35,838 bases of DNA from an uncultured Eubacteriales bacterium (GTDB lineage Bacteria > Bacillota > Clostridia > Oscillospirales > Oscillospiraceae): positions 1 through 35,838 of the forward strand of contig USMI01000007.1 of NCBI GenBank assembly GCA_900555735.1, written 5' to 3'. A program made the translations under genes and the position numbers. Below, piece after piece: positions 1-7,726 of this stretch; position 1 is the stretch's first letter, and each line of letters begins with the position of its first letter. Below the pieces are notes generated by a model. It ran no database searches and had not been told where the DNA came from. It saw only the letters and a list, made by a program, of their open reading frames with translations.

Positions 1-1
1 T

Positions 2-382
2 ACCATGCACATGGACGGCTCCTGCTTCTCCTGCGTGCTGAAGATCGCCTTCGTGTGGGGCGTGTTCGGTCAGGATATGAGCTGGAGTTCCCTGATCCCC
101 ATCGTTCTGGTGGCCGTGCTGTCCTCCGTCGGCATGTCCGGCGTCCCCGGCGGCGGCTACATCGGCGAGTACATCATTTGCTCCATCTTCTTCCCCAATC
201 AGATGGAACTGGCCTTCCCCATTCTGGTGGCCATCGGCAATCTGGTGGATCCTCCCGCAACCATGATCAACTCCGCCGGCGACTATGTGGTCACCTACAT
301 CGTCTCCCGCTTCGCCGACGGCAAGGAGTGGCTGGATAAGGCTCTGGCTAAGAAGGCCGAAAAGACCGAGATCTCCGAGTAA
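2..382 (+). CDS. Dicarboxylate/amino acid:cation symporter (DAACS/SDF family), C-terminal part
   Basis: The gene begins upstream of the window; only the last 126 codons are visible, ending at TAA 380-382. The fragment carries the closing part of the SDF fold: a MDGSCF segment (family form NMDGTA), a hydrophobic stretch with GVPGGGYIGEY (the GLPGG re-entrant loop) and NLVDPPATMINSAGD, which corresponds to the family's substrate/cation-binding RTxxNVxGD helix. A charged tail rich in Lys and Glu follows. The family imports dicarboxylates, glutamate or neutral amino acids with Na+ or H+. The usual RT of the last motif is AT here, so the classic dicarboxylate specificity should not be assumed. The PLP decarboxylase downstream suggests an amino acid substrate, but that is inference. 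Confidence 0.8.
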   Translation, partial: TMHMDGSCFSCVLKIAFVWGVFGQDMSWSSLIPIVLVAVLSSVGMSGVPGGGYIGEYIICSIFFPNQMELAFPILVAIGNLVDPPATMINSAGDYVVTYIVSRFADGKEWLDKALAKKAEKTEISE

Positions 383-604
383 ATAACGAGTTCCTCATTT
401 CCTCTGCCTTACGGCAGAACGGGCCGGGGGCTGCGGTGTGGTTGAGCCGCAGTCCTCTGCCCACTCTCTTTCACAAAAACACATACGAAGAATCGAAATC
501 ATAGAAAATAAAACGTTTAACTTCGCATATCCGGCTCCGTGGGAGCCTTACCATACATAGGAACGGTCTGCGCACTGCGCGGGCGCGAGAGAAAGGAAAA
601 CGCT
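383..604 (+). other. Intergenic leader with a GC-rich hairpin, possible weak terminator
   Basis: This 222-base gap follows the symporter. It holds a small CTGCC/GGCAG hairpin near 403 and an 11-bp stem, 426-436 with 447-457, including two G-U pairs. The stem is followed by a pyrimidine stretch rather than a clean U-tract, so it is at best a weak terminator. I found no convincing -35/-10 pair for the downstream decarboxylase, and nothing resembling a lysine riboswitch (L-box). Confidence 0.35.
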
Positions 605-1903
605 ATGATCTGTGAAAATATCTCCATCGGCGCCAACGGCCACCTGCTTTTCGCGGGACAGGACACCGTTGAACTGGCCAAGGAATACGGTACGCCTCTG
701 TACCTGCTGGACGAGGACTATATCCGCCATCAGTGCCGCGTGTATCAAAACGCCTTCAAGAAGCATTTCGGCCCCACCAGCCGCCCGCTGTACGCCAGCA
801 AGGCCAACTCCTTCAAGCGCATCTATGAGATCATGAAGGAAGAGGGCATGGGCATCGACGTGGTGTCCTCCGGCGAAATCTACTGCGCGCTGCAGGCGGG
901 TTATGACCTGTCCCACGCCTATTTCCACAGCAACAACAAGACCGATGCCGATATCGTCTACGGCATGGACAACCATGTGGGCTACTTCGTGGCAGACAAC
1001 GTGGAGGAGATCAAGGCCATCGAGACCGAGGCTGCCCGCCGTGGCATCCGCCAGAAGGTGCTGCTGCGCCTGACCCCCGGCATCGATCCCCATACCTACG
1101 AGGCCATCGCCACCGGCAAGGTGGACAGCAAGTTCGGCTCCGCCATCGAGACCGGTCAGGCCGAGGAGATCACCGTCTATACGCTGGCCCAGTCCCATGT
1201 GGAGTTGATGGGCTTCCACTGTCACGTCGGCTCTCAGGTGTTCGGCGAGGACGTGTTCGAGCGTGCTGCCGTGGTCATGCTGGAGTTCATCGCCGCCATG
1301 AAGGAAAAGCACGGCTATATGGCCCAGCAGCTGGATCTGGGCGGCGGCTACGGCGTGCGCTATGTGGAGAGCGACCCCTGTCTGGACGTGGACACCAAGG
1401 TCTGTCAGGTGGCCGCCGCCATCAAAGACGCCTGCGCCCGCCTGAACATCGACATGCCGGAGATCCATATGGAGCCGGGTCGCAGCATCGTGGGCGCGGC
1501 CGGCATGACGCTGTATACCTGCGGCACGGTGAAGAAGATCCCCGGTTACAAGAACTACGTCTCCATCGACGGCGGCATGCCGGACAATCCCCGTTTCGCG
1601 CTGTATAAGGCCAACTACACCTGCCTGCTGGCCAACAAGATGAACGAGCCCTGTGATTTCGAGGCCTCCGTGGTGGGCCGTTGCTGCGAGAGCGGCGACA
1701 TCATTCAGGAGCATGTGTTCCTGCCCGCCTCCGTGGGTCGGGGTGACACCGTGGCGGTATGTACCACCGGCGCGTACAACTACGCCATGGCCTCCAATTA
1801 TAACCGCATCCCCCGCGCACCCATCGTCATGCTGAAGGACGGCAAGAGCTATGTGGCCGTCCGCCGCGAGACCTTCGCCGACATGTGTGCCTGCGACCTG
1901 TAA
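605..1903 (+). CDS. lysA: Diaminopimelate decarboxylase-family PLP enzyme
   Basis: This fold-type III PLP decarboxylase has 432 residues, normal for LysA, which converts meso-diaminopimelate to lysine and CO2 in the last step of lysine synthesis. Visible motifs are YASKAN with the Schiff-base lysine (K66), HCHVGSQ, GGGYG (phosphate binding), EPGRS, CESGD with the catalytic cysteine, and TGAYNYAMASNYN near the C-terminus. The ATG at 605 is preceded by GAAAGGA; an in-frame GTG at 539 has no ribosome binding site. The gene stands alone between a symporter and a regulator and ends at a strong terminator. D-ornithine/lysine decarboxylases share this fold, so the exact substrate is slightly uncertain. 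Confidence 0.88.
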   Translation: MICENISIGANGHLLFAGQDTVELAKEYGTPLYLLDEDYIRHQCRVYQNAFKKHFGPTSRPLYASKANSFKRIYEIMKEEGMGIDVVSSGEIYCALQAGYDLSHAYFHSNNKTDADIVYGMDNHVGYFVADNVEEIKAIETEAARRGIRQKVLLRLTPGIDPHTYEAIATGKVDSKFGSAIETGQAEEITVYTLAQSHVELMGFHCHVGSQVFGEDVFERAAVVMLEFIAAMKEKHGYMAQQLDLGGGYGVRYVESDPCLDVDTKVCQVAAAIKDACARLNIDMPEIHMEPGRSIVGAAGMTLYTCGTVKKIPGYKNYVSIDGGMPDNPRFALYKANYTCLLANKMNEPCDFEASVVGRCCESGDIIQEHVFLPASVGRGDTVAVCTTGAYNYAMASNYNRIPRAPIVMLKDGKSYVAVRRETFADMCACDL

Positions 1904-1916
1904 AAATACACAAATC

Positions 1917-1947
1917 AAAAACAAAGCCCGTTCAGGGCTTTGTTTTT
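1917..1947. terminator. Intrinsic terminator after lysA
   Basis: A 13-bp stem (1917-1929 with 1935-1947) and a 5-base loop, with A-tract and T-tract flanks, 14 bases after the lysA stop. The left A-run makes it usable on both strands. Confidence 0.85.
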
Positions 1948-1954
1948 GTATGCA

Positions 1955-1983
1955 TTGCAAAAGATCTTACAATCGTGTAAAAT
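1955..1983 (+). promoter_or_regulatory. Sigma-A-type promoter of the bEBP-like regulator
   Basis: TTGCAA (1955-1960), a 17-base spacer, then TAAAAT (1978-1983), placed 34 bases before the ATG of the regulator gene. Confidence 0.7.
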
Positions 1984-2016
1984 AGCAGCAGAACTGCCGG
2001 AAAGGGGAGAGGTACA

Positions 2017-3804
2017 ATGGATATTCTGCAAAGCGTAATGGATTCGTCCTCTCATGCCATGTTCACCATGGACCGGCAGGGCATCGTGACCCACATCAAT
2101 CAGCAGGCCAAGGAGCGCTTCGGCCTGTTCAACCACAGCATTTACTCCCACCCTGACGGGCGGCTGGAGCCGGGAGATCTGGTGATCCTTGCTACCTCCG
2201 ACATGGGCGCGGATGACGGCAATCTAGCCCCGGAGGATCTGGCTGCCATCGGCATACAGGATCATCGGCTCCGCAGCGGCGACATGCTGGCGGCGGTAGG
2301 CGTCTATCACGGGCCGGGCGTCAAGCCGGTATATAAGCACCTGCGGGGCGGCGAAGCGATCGGCCTGAAGCTGGATGTGACCTTTCAGGGCGTGCCCATC
2401 AGCGTTCAGATCACGGATCGTGAGATATCCGTGACTGTGCAGGAGCGGGTGTATACCATCAACTATTTCGACTGCATCGGACAGATGGTCATATTGGATC
2501 ACGATGCCAAGCAGGTGAAATTCTGGGAGGAGAAGGGCTATTCCGCCCGAAAGGAGGGCATCGGCAATCTTCTTCGGGGCAACAGCTTTATCGCCAAGGG
2601 GCCGGAGCAGGAGATCTGCGTGGTGGGCTACCACTTCCGGGAGTTCTTCGAGGGTGAGCTGTTTGAGGAGCACCTGCGTCAGGTACTGAACGGACAGGCC
2701 GCCTGCTTCACCGACGTGGCCTATGAAATCAACGGCTTTGCGCTGATGGCGTCCATCCTGCCCATCCATGACGGTACGCAGGTGGCGGGTATCATCGTCA
2801 AGTTCCGCAATATCGAGGATATCCGCACCACCATCATGGAGCGCAACACCGCCATCGCGGCGGCGGAACGCAAGTACCGGGAGTCCTCTGAACGGGGATT
2901 GCCGGACGAGATGGGCGATTCACTGCTGGGCTGCGGCAATTCCGCCGCGTTGCGGGCGGTGCGCCGCCGGGCGTATAAGCTCAGCCAGATGGACTGCAAC
3001 ATTCTTATTACCGGCGAGACCGGCACGGGCAAGACGCGGCTGGCCCAGAGCATCCAGCGGGCGCAGCCCAGAGGCGGTCCCTTTGTGCGGGCGGATTGCT
3101 CCGCCATCGATCCCGCGCTGCTGGACGGCGAGCTGTTCGGCAAAAAGGATGGCACACCGGGCCTCTTTCAGGAGGCTGACGGCGGCACGCTGCTGCTGGA
3201 CGAGGTGGGCGAGCTGCCGATGAGCGTACAGGCCAAGCTGATGTATACCATCCAGCGGGGCGAGGCGGTGCCGGCAGGCTCCACGCGGCCCGCCCCTGTG
3301 AACGTGCGGCTGCTGGCGGTGGCCGGGCCGCGGCTGCGTGAGGAGGTGGAGGACGGACGCTTCCGGCAGGACCTCTATTACCGCCTGTCCGCCTTCTCCG
3401 TGGAGCTTCCGCCTCTGCGGGAGTGCCGGGAGGATATTTACCTGATGGCCCATGAGCTGGTAGAGCAGATCTGCCAGCGGTACCACATTCCGGAAAAGAC
3501 CCTGTCCGGCGAGGCTTTCAGCAAGCTTATCAACTACGACTGGCCCGGCAACCTGCGGGAGCTGGAGAATGTGCTGGAGGGTGCGGCGGCCATGTCGGAT
3601 TCCGATATCATCTATCCGGAGCATGTCCATCTGAAAACGGAACCGATGGCACAGACCCTTCGTCAGCACATGCGGGAGGAGGAGCGCCGCTTCATCCAGC
3701 AGACGCTGGCCCAGTGCGGCGGCGACCGCCAGCAGGCCATGAAGCAGCTGGATATTTCCCGCTCGGTCTTTTATGAACGTCTGAAGGAGTACGGCCTCCA
3801 TTGA
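2017..3804 (+). CDS. PAS-containing bEBP-type AAA+ transcriptional regulator lacking GAFTGA
   Basis: A 595-residue regulator of the enhancer-binding-protein type. The N-terminus (about 1-290) is a sensor with PAS-like stretches, ending in a probable signalling helix before the AAA+ core. The core shows Walker A GETGTGKT (333-340), ELFG (372-375), Walker B TLLLDE (391-396), the arginine-finger region FRQDLYYRL (449-457) and WPGNLRELENV (509-519). A Fis-type HTH closes the protein (about 560-595). Between ELFG and GLFQEADGG the usual sigma-54-contacting loop with GAFTGA is missing, leaving only a few residues. Such proteins (TyrR is the known case) act on sigma-70 promoters or as repressors. 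The D-cysteine desulfhydrase-like gene 39 bases downstream is the likely target; both are probably cotranscribed. Confidence 0.88.
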   Translation: MDILQSVMDSSSHAMFTMDRQGIVTHINQQAKERFGLFNHSIYSHPDGRLEPGDLVILATSDMGADDGNLAPEDLAAIGIQDHRLRSGDMLAAVGVYHGPGVKPVYKHLRGGEAIGLKLDVTFQGVPISVQITDREISVTVQERVYTINYFDCIGQMVILDHDAKQVKFWEEKGYSARKEGIGNLLRGNSFIAKGPEQEICVVGYHFREFFEGELFEEHLRQVLNGQAACFTDVAYEINGFALMASILPIHDGTQVAGIIVKFRNIEDIRTTIMERNTAIAAAERKYRESSERGLPDEMGDSLLGCGNSAALRAVRRRAYKLSQMDCNILITGETGTGKTRLAQSIQRAQPRGGPFVRADCSAIDPALLDGELFGKKDGTPGLFQEADGGTLLLDEVGELPMSVQAKLMYTIQRGEAVPAGSTRPAPVNVRLLAVAGPRLREEVEDGRFRQDLYYRLSAFSVELPPLRECREDIYLMAHELVEQICQRYHIPEKTLSGEAFSKLINYDWPGNLRELENVLEGAAAMSDSDIIYPEHVHLKTEPMAQTLRQHMREEERRFIQQTLAQCGGDRQQAMKQLDISRSVFYERLKEYGLH

Positions 3805-3843
3805 CCGCTCTTTCCATAGATCACACCTGAAAGGAGAACACAC

Positions 3844-4800
3844 ATGAAAAGTTTACAGGAGTTTCCCCGCATCCCTCTGGCGGTGCTGCCCACGCCTATC
3901 CAGAAGCTGGAGAACATCAGCCGTCTACTGGGTACCAACGTCTATATCAAGCGTGACGACCTGACCGGTATCGGTCTGGGCGGCAACAAGGTGCGTAAGC
4001 TGGAGTTCCTGCTGGCGGACGCCAAGCGGCAGGGCGCTGAGATCGTGTTTACCACAGGCGGCGCGCAGTCCAACCACGCCATGCTGACAGCGGCCTGCGC
4101 CAAGAAGCTGGGCATGGAGCCGATCCTGATTTTGAAGAAGCGCGGCGTTACCGACCGCAAGGGCAACCAGCTGCTGGAATACCTGATGAACACGGACGTC
4201 CGCTTTATGGATACCGACAGCTATGATGATATTTACGCCGAGATGGACCGGGTGGGCAAGGCCAGCGGCAAGCCCTACTATAAGATCCCCTGCGGCGGCT
4301 CCAACGCCATCGGTGCGCTGGGCTATGTCAACTGCATGAAGGAGATCGCCGATACCGGCATGAAGTTCGATTACGTCTGCTGCGCCGAGGGCAGCGGCGG
4401 CACCCACGCCGGTGTGGCGCTGGGCGCCAAGCTGTTCATGCCGGATACGCAGGTGGTTGGCATGATGGTAGACAGTGATCCTTTCGATGTGATCACCACC
4501 CGCATCATGCAGGAGGCGGCCAGGCTGCTGGAGCTGGACTTTGTTCCCACCACAGAGGACGTGCATCTGGTGAATATGTGCGGTCCCGGCTACGCCATCC
4601 CCTCTGCCGAGGGCAACGCCGCCATCCGCCTGATGGCGGAGAACGAGGGTCTGTTCCTCGACCCCGTGTATACCGGCAAGGCTTTTGCCGGTCTGGTGAA
4701 GCTGGCCCGTGAGGGCAAGTTCAAGCCCACCGATAATGTGCTGTACCTGTATTCCGGCGGTGCCGGCGGCCTGTTCGCCATCGACGTGGATCTGGGCTGA
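3844..4800 (+). CDS. D-cysteine desulfhydrase / ACC deaminase-family PLP enzyme
   Basis: A 318-residue fold-type II PLP enzyme, typical length for DcyD and 1-aminocyclopropane-1-carboxylate deaminase. Motifs seen are IKRDDLTG, GLGGNKVRK with the PLP lysine (K49), GGAQSNHA (residues 73-79) and a C-terminal SGGAGGLFA loop in the position of the family's glycine-rich loop. D-cysteine desulfhydrases split D-cysteine into pyruvate, ammonia and sulfide. Assignment between D-cysteine, L-cysteate and other amino acids cannot be made from motifs alone. The start has AAAGGAG upstream. It follows the AAA+ regulator by 39 bases and is followed by a terminator, so the two probably form one unit. Confidence 0.8.
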   Translation: MKSLQEFPRIPLAVLPTPIQKLENISRLLGTNVYIKRDDLTGIGLGGNKVRKLEFLLADAKRQGAEIVFTTGGAQSNHAMLTAACAKKLGMEPILILKKRGVTDRKGNQLLEYLMNTDVRFMDTDSYDDIYAEMDRVGKASGKPYYKIPCGGSNAIGALGYVNCMKEIADTGMKFDYVCCAEGSGGTHAGVALGAKLFMPDTQVVGMMVDSDPFDVITTRIMQEAARLLELDFVPTTEDVHLVNMCGPGYAIPSAEGNAAIRLMAENEGLFLDPVYTGKAFAGLVKLAREGKFKPTDNVLYLYSGGAGGLFAIDVDLG

Positions 4801-4821
4801 GCACGACTGCAAAAGACGACG

Positions 4822-4856
4822 AAAAGTCCTGTGGCCTACGGTCACAGGACTTTTTT
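4822..4856 (+). terminator. Intrinsic terminator after the desulfhydrase-like gene
   Basis: A 12-bp stem (4822-4833 with 4843-4854), then a T-run at 4851-4856. It begins 21 bases after the stop codon. Confidence 0.85.
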
Positions 4857-4868
4857 GCGGCTTTTGGG

Positions 4869-4897
4869 TTGTATCCCTCCGCCGGATTTGGTACAAT
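4869..4897 (+). promoter_or_regulatory. Promoter of the NitT/TauT-like ATPase gene
   Basis: TTGTAT (4869-4874), 17 bases, TACAAT (4892-4897), 33 bases before the ATG. Confidence 0.65.
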
Positions 4898-4930
4898 ACG
4901 CCCTGAGATCAAACGAAATGAGGCGGCGGC

Positions 4931-5701
4931 ATGGATGCGGTAATGCTCAAACATGTGGATAAATCCTATACATCATACAGCACGGAGGTGGTCATCAGCG
5001 GCCAATCCCGTGAAAGCCGCACGCGGCAGGTGCTGCGTGACCTCTCCGTCAGCTTTCCGGTGGGACAGCTGACGGTCATCGTTGGACGCAGCGGCTGCGG
5101 AAAGAGTACGCTCTTGAAGCTGCTGGCAGGGAGGGAGCAGCCGGACGCCGGAGAGATCGTGATACCGGAGGGCTGGCACAGCGCAATGCTGAGCCCGGAC
5201 CCCTATGTGATCACATGGACGAACGTGCAGCGCAACGTGGCTATGGCCTGCGGTGTGGGAAGAACGCCGGAGGAGCGCTATGAGCGGGCTACGGAATTTG
5301 TCCGTCTGGTGGGATTGGGGGACTACGCCGATCTGACCCCGGTGGAGCTGTCCACCGGCATGAAGCAGCGGCTGGGGCTTGCGCGGGTGCTGGCCGGTCA
5401 GGCGGAGCTGCTGCTGATGGACGAGCCGTTCGCATCGTTGGATTTTCTGACCCGCGAGGAGCTGCAAACGCAGCTGCTGGGGATCCAGCAGAAGATGCCC
5501 CGTACCATCGTTCTGGTGACCCACCAGCTGGAGGAGGCGCTTGTGCTGGGACAGAAGATCATCGTCATGCACCCGGACAGCTCCATTCGGGAGTTTGACC
5601 TGACGGGGTTGCCGTATCCCAGAGAGCTAGACAGCGCGCCGCTGCGTCAGCTCAAGAGGGAGATCACCGAGGCGTGCAAAAAAGCCTCGGCAGCGGAATA
5701 G
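4931..5701 (+). CDS. Orphan ABC transporter ATP-binding protein (NitT/TauT-like)
   Basis: A 256-residue ATPase closest in layout to the nitrate/sulfonate/taurine class (SsuB/TauB). Walker A is GRSGCGKST (52-60), the signature is LSTGMKQR (140-147, Thr in place of the usual first Gly), Walker B LLLMDEP (160-166), D-loop SLD and switch His in VTHQ (H198). The Q-loop position, normally VFQ, reads MLSPD, so the conserved glutamine is missing. There is also an insertion of roughly 15-20 residues between the A-loop tyrosine and the first long strand. No permease or binding protein lies next to it: upstream is a terminator, downstream a convergent operon. It may serve a distant transporter or have a non-transport role. 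Confidence 0.82.
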   Translation: MDAVMLKHVDKSYTSYSTEVVISGQSRESRTRQVLRDLSVSFPVGQLTVIVGRSGCGKSTLLKLLAGREQPDAGEIVIPEGWHSAMLSPDPYVITWTNVQRNVAMACGVGRTPEERYERATEFVRLVGLGDYADLTPVELSTGMKQRLGLARVLAGQAELLLMDEPFASLDFLTREELQTQLLGIQQKMPRTIVLVTHQLEEALVLGQKIIVMHPDSSIREFDLTGLPYPRELDSAPLRQLKREITEACKKASAAE

Positions 5702-5704
5702 AAA

Positions 5705-5738
5705 AATAGGTGCGTCCGGTTATCCGGACGCACCTATT
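5705..5738. terminator. Convergent intrinsic terminator
   Basis: A perfect 15-bp stem (5705-5719 with 5724-5738) and 4-base loop, between the plus-strand ATPase gene and the minus-strand permease gene, usable from both sides. Confidence 0.8.
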
Positions 5739-5747
5739 ATATCGTTA

Positions 5748-6356
5748 TCAGCCCCGACGCGCCCGATAGACCCGGACGGCGACCAGATAGGAAATGAACA
5801 GTGCAACCACGGCAGCTGCCAGCAGGAGCAGGGGAACGGTGGTGACCATTGCCGTACCAATGCCATTGATCGTGTTTGTCAGCTTGTCGGCATAATTGAC
5901 GCCCGCCACAACGAATACGCAGGACAGCAGAATGTAGATCAGACGGCCCTTCTCCACGCCGAAACGGAACATAAAGGGCAGGTCGATGGCCATCAGGATC
6001 AGGGACAGGCACGCCGTGATCAGCAGCGACATGGTATCCTCGCTGACAATGGGGGTACTATGCACGATCAGACGGAACAGAACGGACAGAGCCAGAACCG
6101 GCACCACCAGCGTCAGGCCCAGCGCATACTTGCTGCCCACGATGGCCTTGGCGGTATAGGGCATCATGGCTGCCAGCTCATCCCACTTGGCCCGCTCGTC
6201 ATAGGCCAGCGCCGTAATGGGCATCATGGCGGCATAAAACAGCGCGAACGCCGACATATAGGTGCTGGGAACACAGGCAAACAGCGCCATCATGGTCAGC
6301 ATGACCTTCGTCTGCTTCAAAAGGGTTTTCCAGTCCTTTAACAGCAAGCCTTTCAT
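5748..6356 (-). CDS. ABC-2-type transporter permease
   Basis: A 202-residue membrane protein with about six hydrophobic segments. It opens with MKGLLLKDWKTL and has YDERAKWDELAAMMPYT after the second helix, a pattern typical of the ABC-2 permeases that go with YtrA-type regulators. Its start overlaps the stop of the ATPase gene by 4 bases (ATGA), so the two are translationally coupled and should form one transporter, probably an exporter or a cell-envelope stress pump. The substrate cannot be inferred. Confidence 0.82.
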   Translation of the reverse strand: MKGLLLKDWKTLLKQTKVMLTMMALFACVPSTYMSAFALFYAAMMPITALAYDERAKWDELAAMMPYTAKAIVGSKYALGLTLVVPVLALSVLFRLIVHSTPIVSEDTMSLLITACLSLILMAIDLPFMFRFGVEKGRLIYILLSCVFVVAGVNYADKLTNTINGIGTAMVTTVPLLLLAAAVVALFISYLVAVRVYRARRG

Positions 6357-7207
6357 TTCCGCGTGCCTCCCTTCGCCAGAAACAGAATGATATCCTCCAG
6401 ATTGGTGTGCTCCAGCGGCAGGTCGTGGGGCACCATGTCCCGCCGCACCAGCGCCCGCACGCCGTAGGGATCGTTTTCCACGCCCACGACGCTGCCCTCC
6501 GGCAGGTCGGCCAGCCGCTGGTGGGACAGCCGCACCAGCGCGTACTCATCCAGCAGGCGATCCTTCTCCTCACACAGCACCAGCTTTCCCTTATGCAGGA
6601 AGGCGATGTAGTCGCAGATCTTCTCCAGATCGCTGACGATGTGGGAGGACAGCAGGATGGAGCGATCCTCCTGTCGGGTGTACTCATTGAAGATGTCCAG
6701 GATCTCGTCCCGCACCATGGGGTCAAGACCGCTGGTGGCCTCGTCTAGGATCAGCAGCTTCGCCTGATGGGACAATGCCACGGCGATGGCCAGTTTCATC
6801 CTCATGCCGCGGGAGTAATCCCTGAAGGCCTTATTCCGGGGCAGGCCGAATCGCTGCAAATAGCCTTGGTAGGTGTCCGGCTCCCAGTTATGATAGGTAT
6901 TTGCCATGATGCTGCCCACGTCGTTGGCGTTCAGTATCTCGGGATAGTACGCCTCGTCCAGCACCACGCCGATGGCCTCCTTTACCTCATGGAAGGCGGC
7001 GCTCTGGTGATCCGTACCCAGCACCGATACCGCACCGCTGTCCTTGCGGACGGCGTTCATGATGAGCTTGATGGTGGTGCTTTTGCCTGCGCCGTTTTCC
7101 CCCACCAGTCCCATGATGCTGCCGGAGGGCAGCGCCAGATCAAGGCCGTCCAGCCGGAAGCCGGGGTACTCCTTCACCAGTCCTTTTATCTCGATCGCGT
7201 TCAACAT
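6353..7207 (-). CDS. ABC transporter ATP-binding protein of the YtrA-linked operon
   Basis: A 284-residue ATPase: Walker A GENGAGKST (36-44), signature YSRGMRMKLAIA (Arg where the canonical LSGGQ has Gly), Walker B LLILDEATSGLD, switch His in SSHI. The last ~75 residues form the accessory domain usual in BcrA/CcmA-type exporters. It begins inside the end of the GntR gene (7-base overlap) and ends inside the start of the permease gene (4-base overlap), so all three genes are coupled. Confidence 0.87.
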   Translation of the reverse strand: MLNAIEIKGLVKEYPGFRLDGLDLALPSGSIMGLVGENGAGKSTTIKLIMNAVRKDSGAVSVLGTDHQSAAFHEVKEAIGVVLDEAYYPEILNANDVGSIMANTYHNWEPDTYQGYLQRFGLPRNKAFRDYSRGMRMKLAIAVALSHQAKLLILDEATSGLDPMVRDEILDIFNEYTRQEDRSILLSSHIVSDLEKICDYIAFLHKGKLVLCEEKDRLLDEYALVRLSHQRLADLPEGSVVGVENDPYGVRALVRRDMVPHDLPLEHTNLEDIILFLAKGGTRK

Positions 7208-7593
7208 GTTTCATCCTTTCCTTTCATTTCCCACATGAGCCGCAGCATCTTCACGGCTTCCTCCTCCGTCAGCGAGCAGCCTGCCGCCAGCTCCACGATC
7301 TCGCTCATGTGATCCTCGATCTGCTTCAGGTGGGCCTCCCGCACCAGCTCCAGATTCTTCTCCGCCACATAGCAGCCCTTGCCGGGTACACGGTCAATAA
7401 AGCCATCCCGCTCCAATTCGTCATAGGCTCGTGTGGTGGTGATGACGCTGATGCGCAGGTCCTTGGCCAGCACCCGGATGGAGGGCAGGGCATCCCCCGG
7501 CGACAGCTCACCGGAGATGATGTTGTTTTTGATCTGGGTATAGATTTGCTCGTAAATAGGCTTTCCGCTGGCGTTGCTGATAATCAGATCCAT
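7201..7593 (-). CDS. GntR-family regulator, YtrA type
   Basis: This 130-residue protein has an N-terminal winged HTH (PIYEQIYTQIKNNIISGEL, LPSIRVLAKDLRIS, RAYDELERDGFI, GKGCYVA) and a short C-terminal helical dimer region, the YtrA layout. I chose the ATG at 7593, the start of MDLIISNASG with GAGGTGAG upstream; a longer reading starting at 7662 would run through the promoter. It is first in the operon with the ATPase and permease and most likely represses it through the palindrome at 7613-7635. Confidence 0.87.
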   Translation of the reverse strand: MDLIISNASGKPIYEQIYTQIKNNIISGELSPGDALPSIRVLAKDLRISVITTTRAYDELERDGFIDRVPGKGCYVAEKNLELVREAHLKQIEDHMSEIVELAAGCSLTEEEAVKMLRLMWEMKGKDETC

Positions 7594-7612
7594 ATGCTCA
7601 CCTCTGTGATAA

Positions 7613-7635
7613 CTGTATATGTTCGATATATACAG
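7613..7635. promoter_or_regulatory. Palindromic operator of the GntR/ABC operon
   Basis: CTGTATAT (7613-7620), a 7-base spacer, and ATATACAG (7628-7635): an exact inverted repeat that touches the -10 box and covers the expected transcription start. This fits repression by the YtrA-type protein encoded just downstream. Confidence 0.65.
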
Positions 7636-7662
7636 TATATGCATGAAGAGTGAAATTGTCAA
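7634..7662 (-). promoter_or_regulatory. Promoter of the GntR/ABC operon
   Basis: On the minus strand, TTGACA (7662-7657), 17 bases, TATACT (7639-7634), 41 bases before the chosen ATG. Confidence 0.75.
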
Positions 7663-7671
7663 GAGGGAAAA

Positions 7672-7705
7672 TAAAAAAGTTCCCCGGACATGCCGTCCGG
7701 GGAAC
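7672..7705 (-). terminator. Intrinsic terminator after the NlpC/P60 gene
   Basis: An 11-bp stem (7679-7689 with 7695-7705) and 5-base loop. Read on the minus strand it is followed by a run of six T at 7678-7673, as expected for the gene ending at 7727. Confidence 0.82.
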
Positions 7706-7726
7706 AGGAAATGTATGCAATTGCGA

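Noticed and set aside
383..604. Possible lysine riboswitch (L-box) before lysA
   Set aside because: None of the conserved L-box stems or junction sequences were found; only a GC hairpin is present.
548..1960. A 470-codon minus-strand frame opposite lysA
   Set aside because: The plus strand has all LysA motifs; the antisense product is low-complexity and would start inside the terminator.
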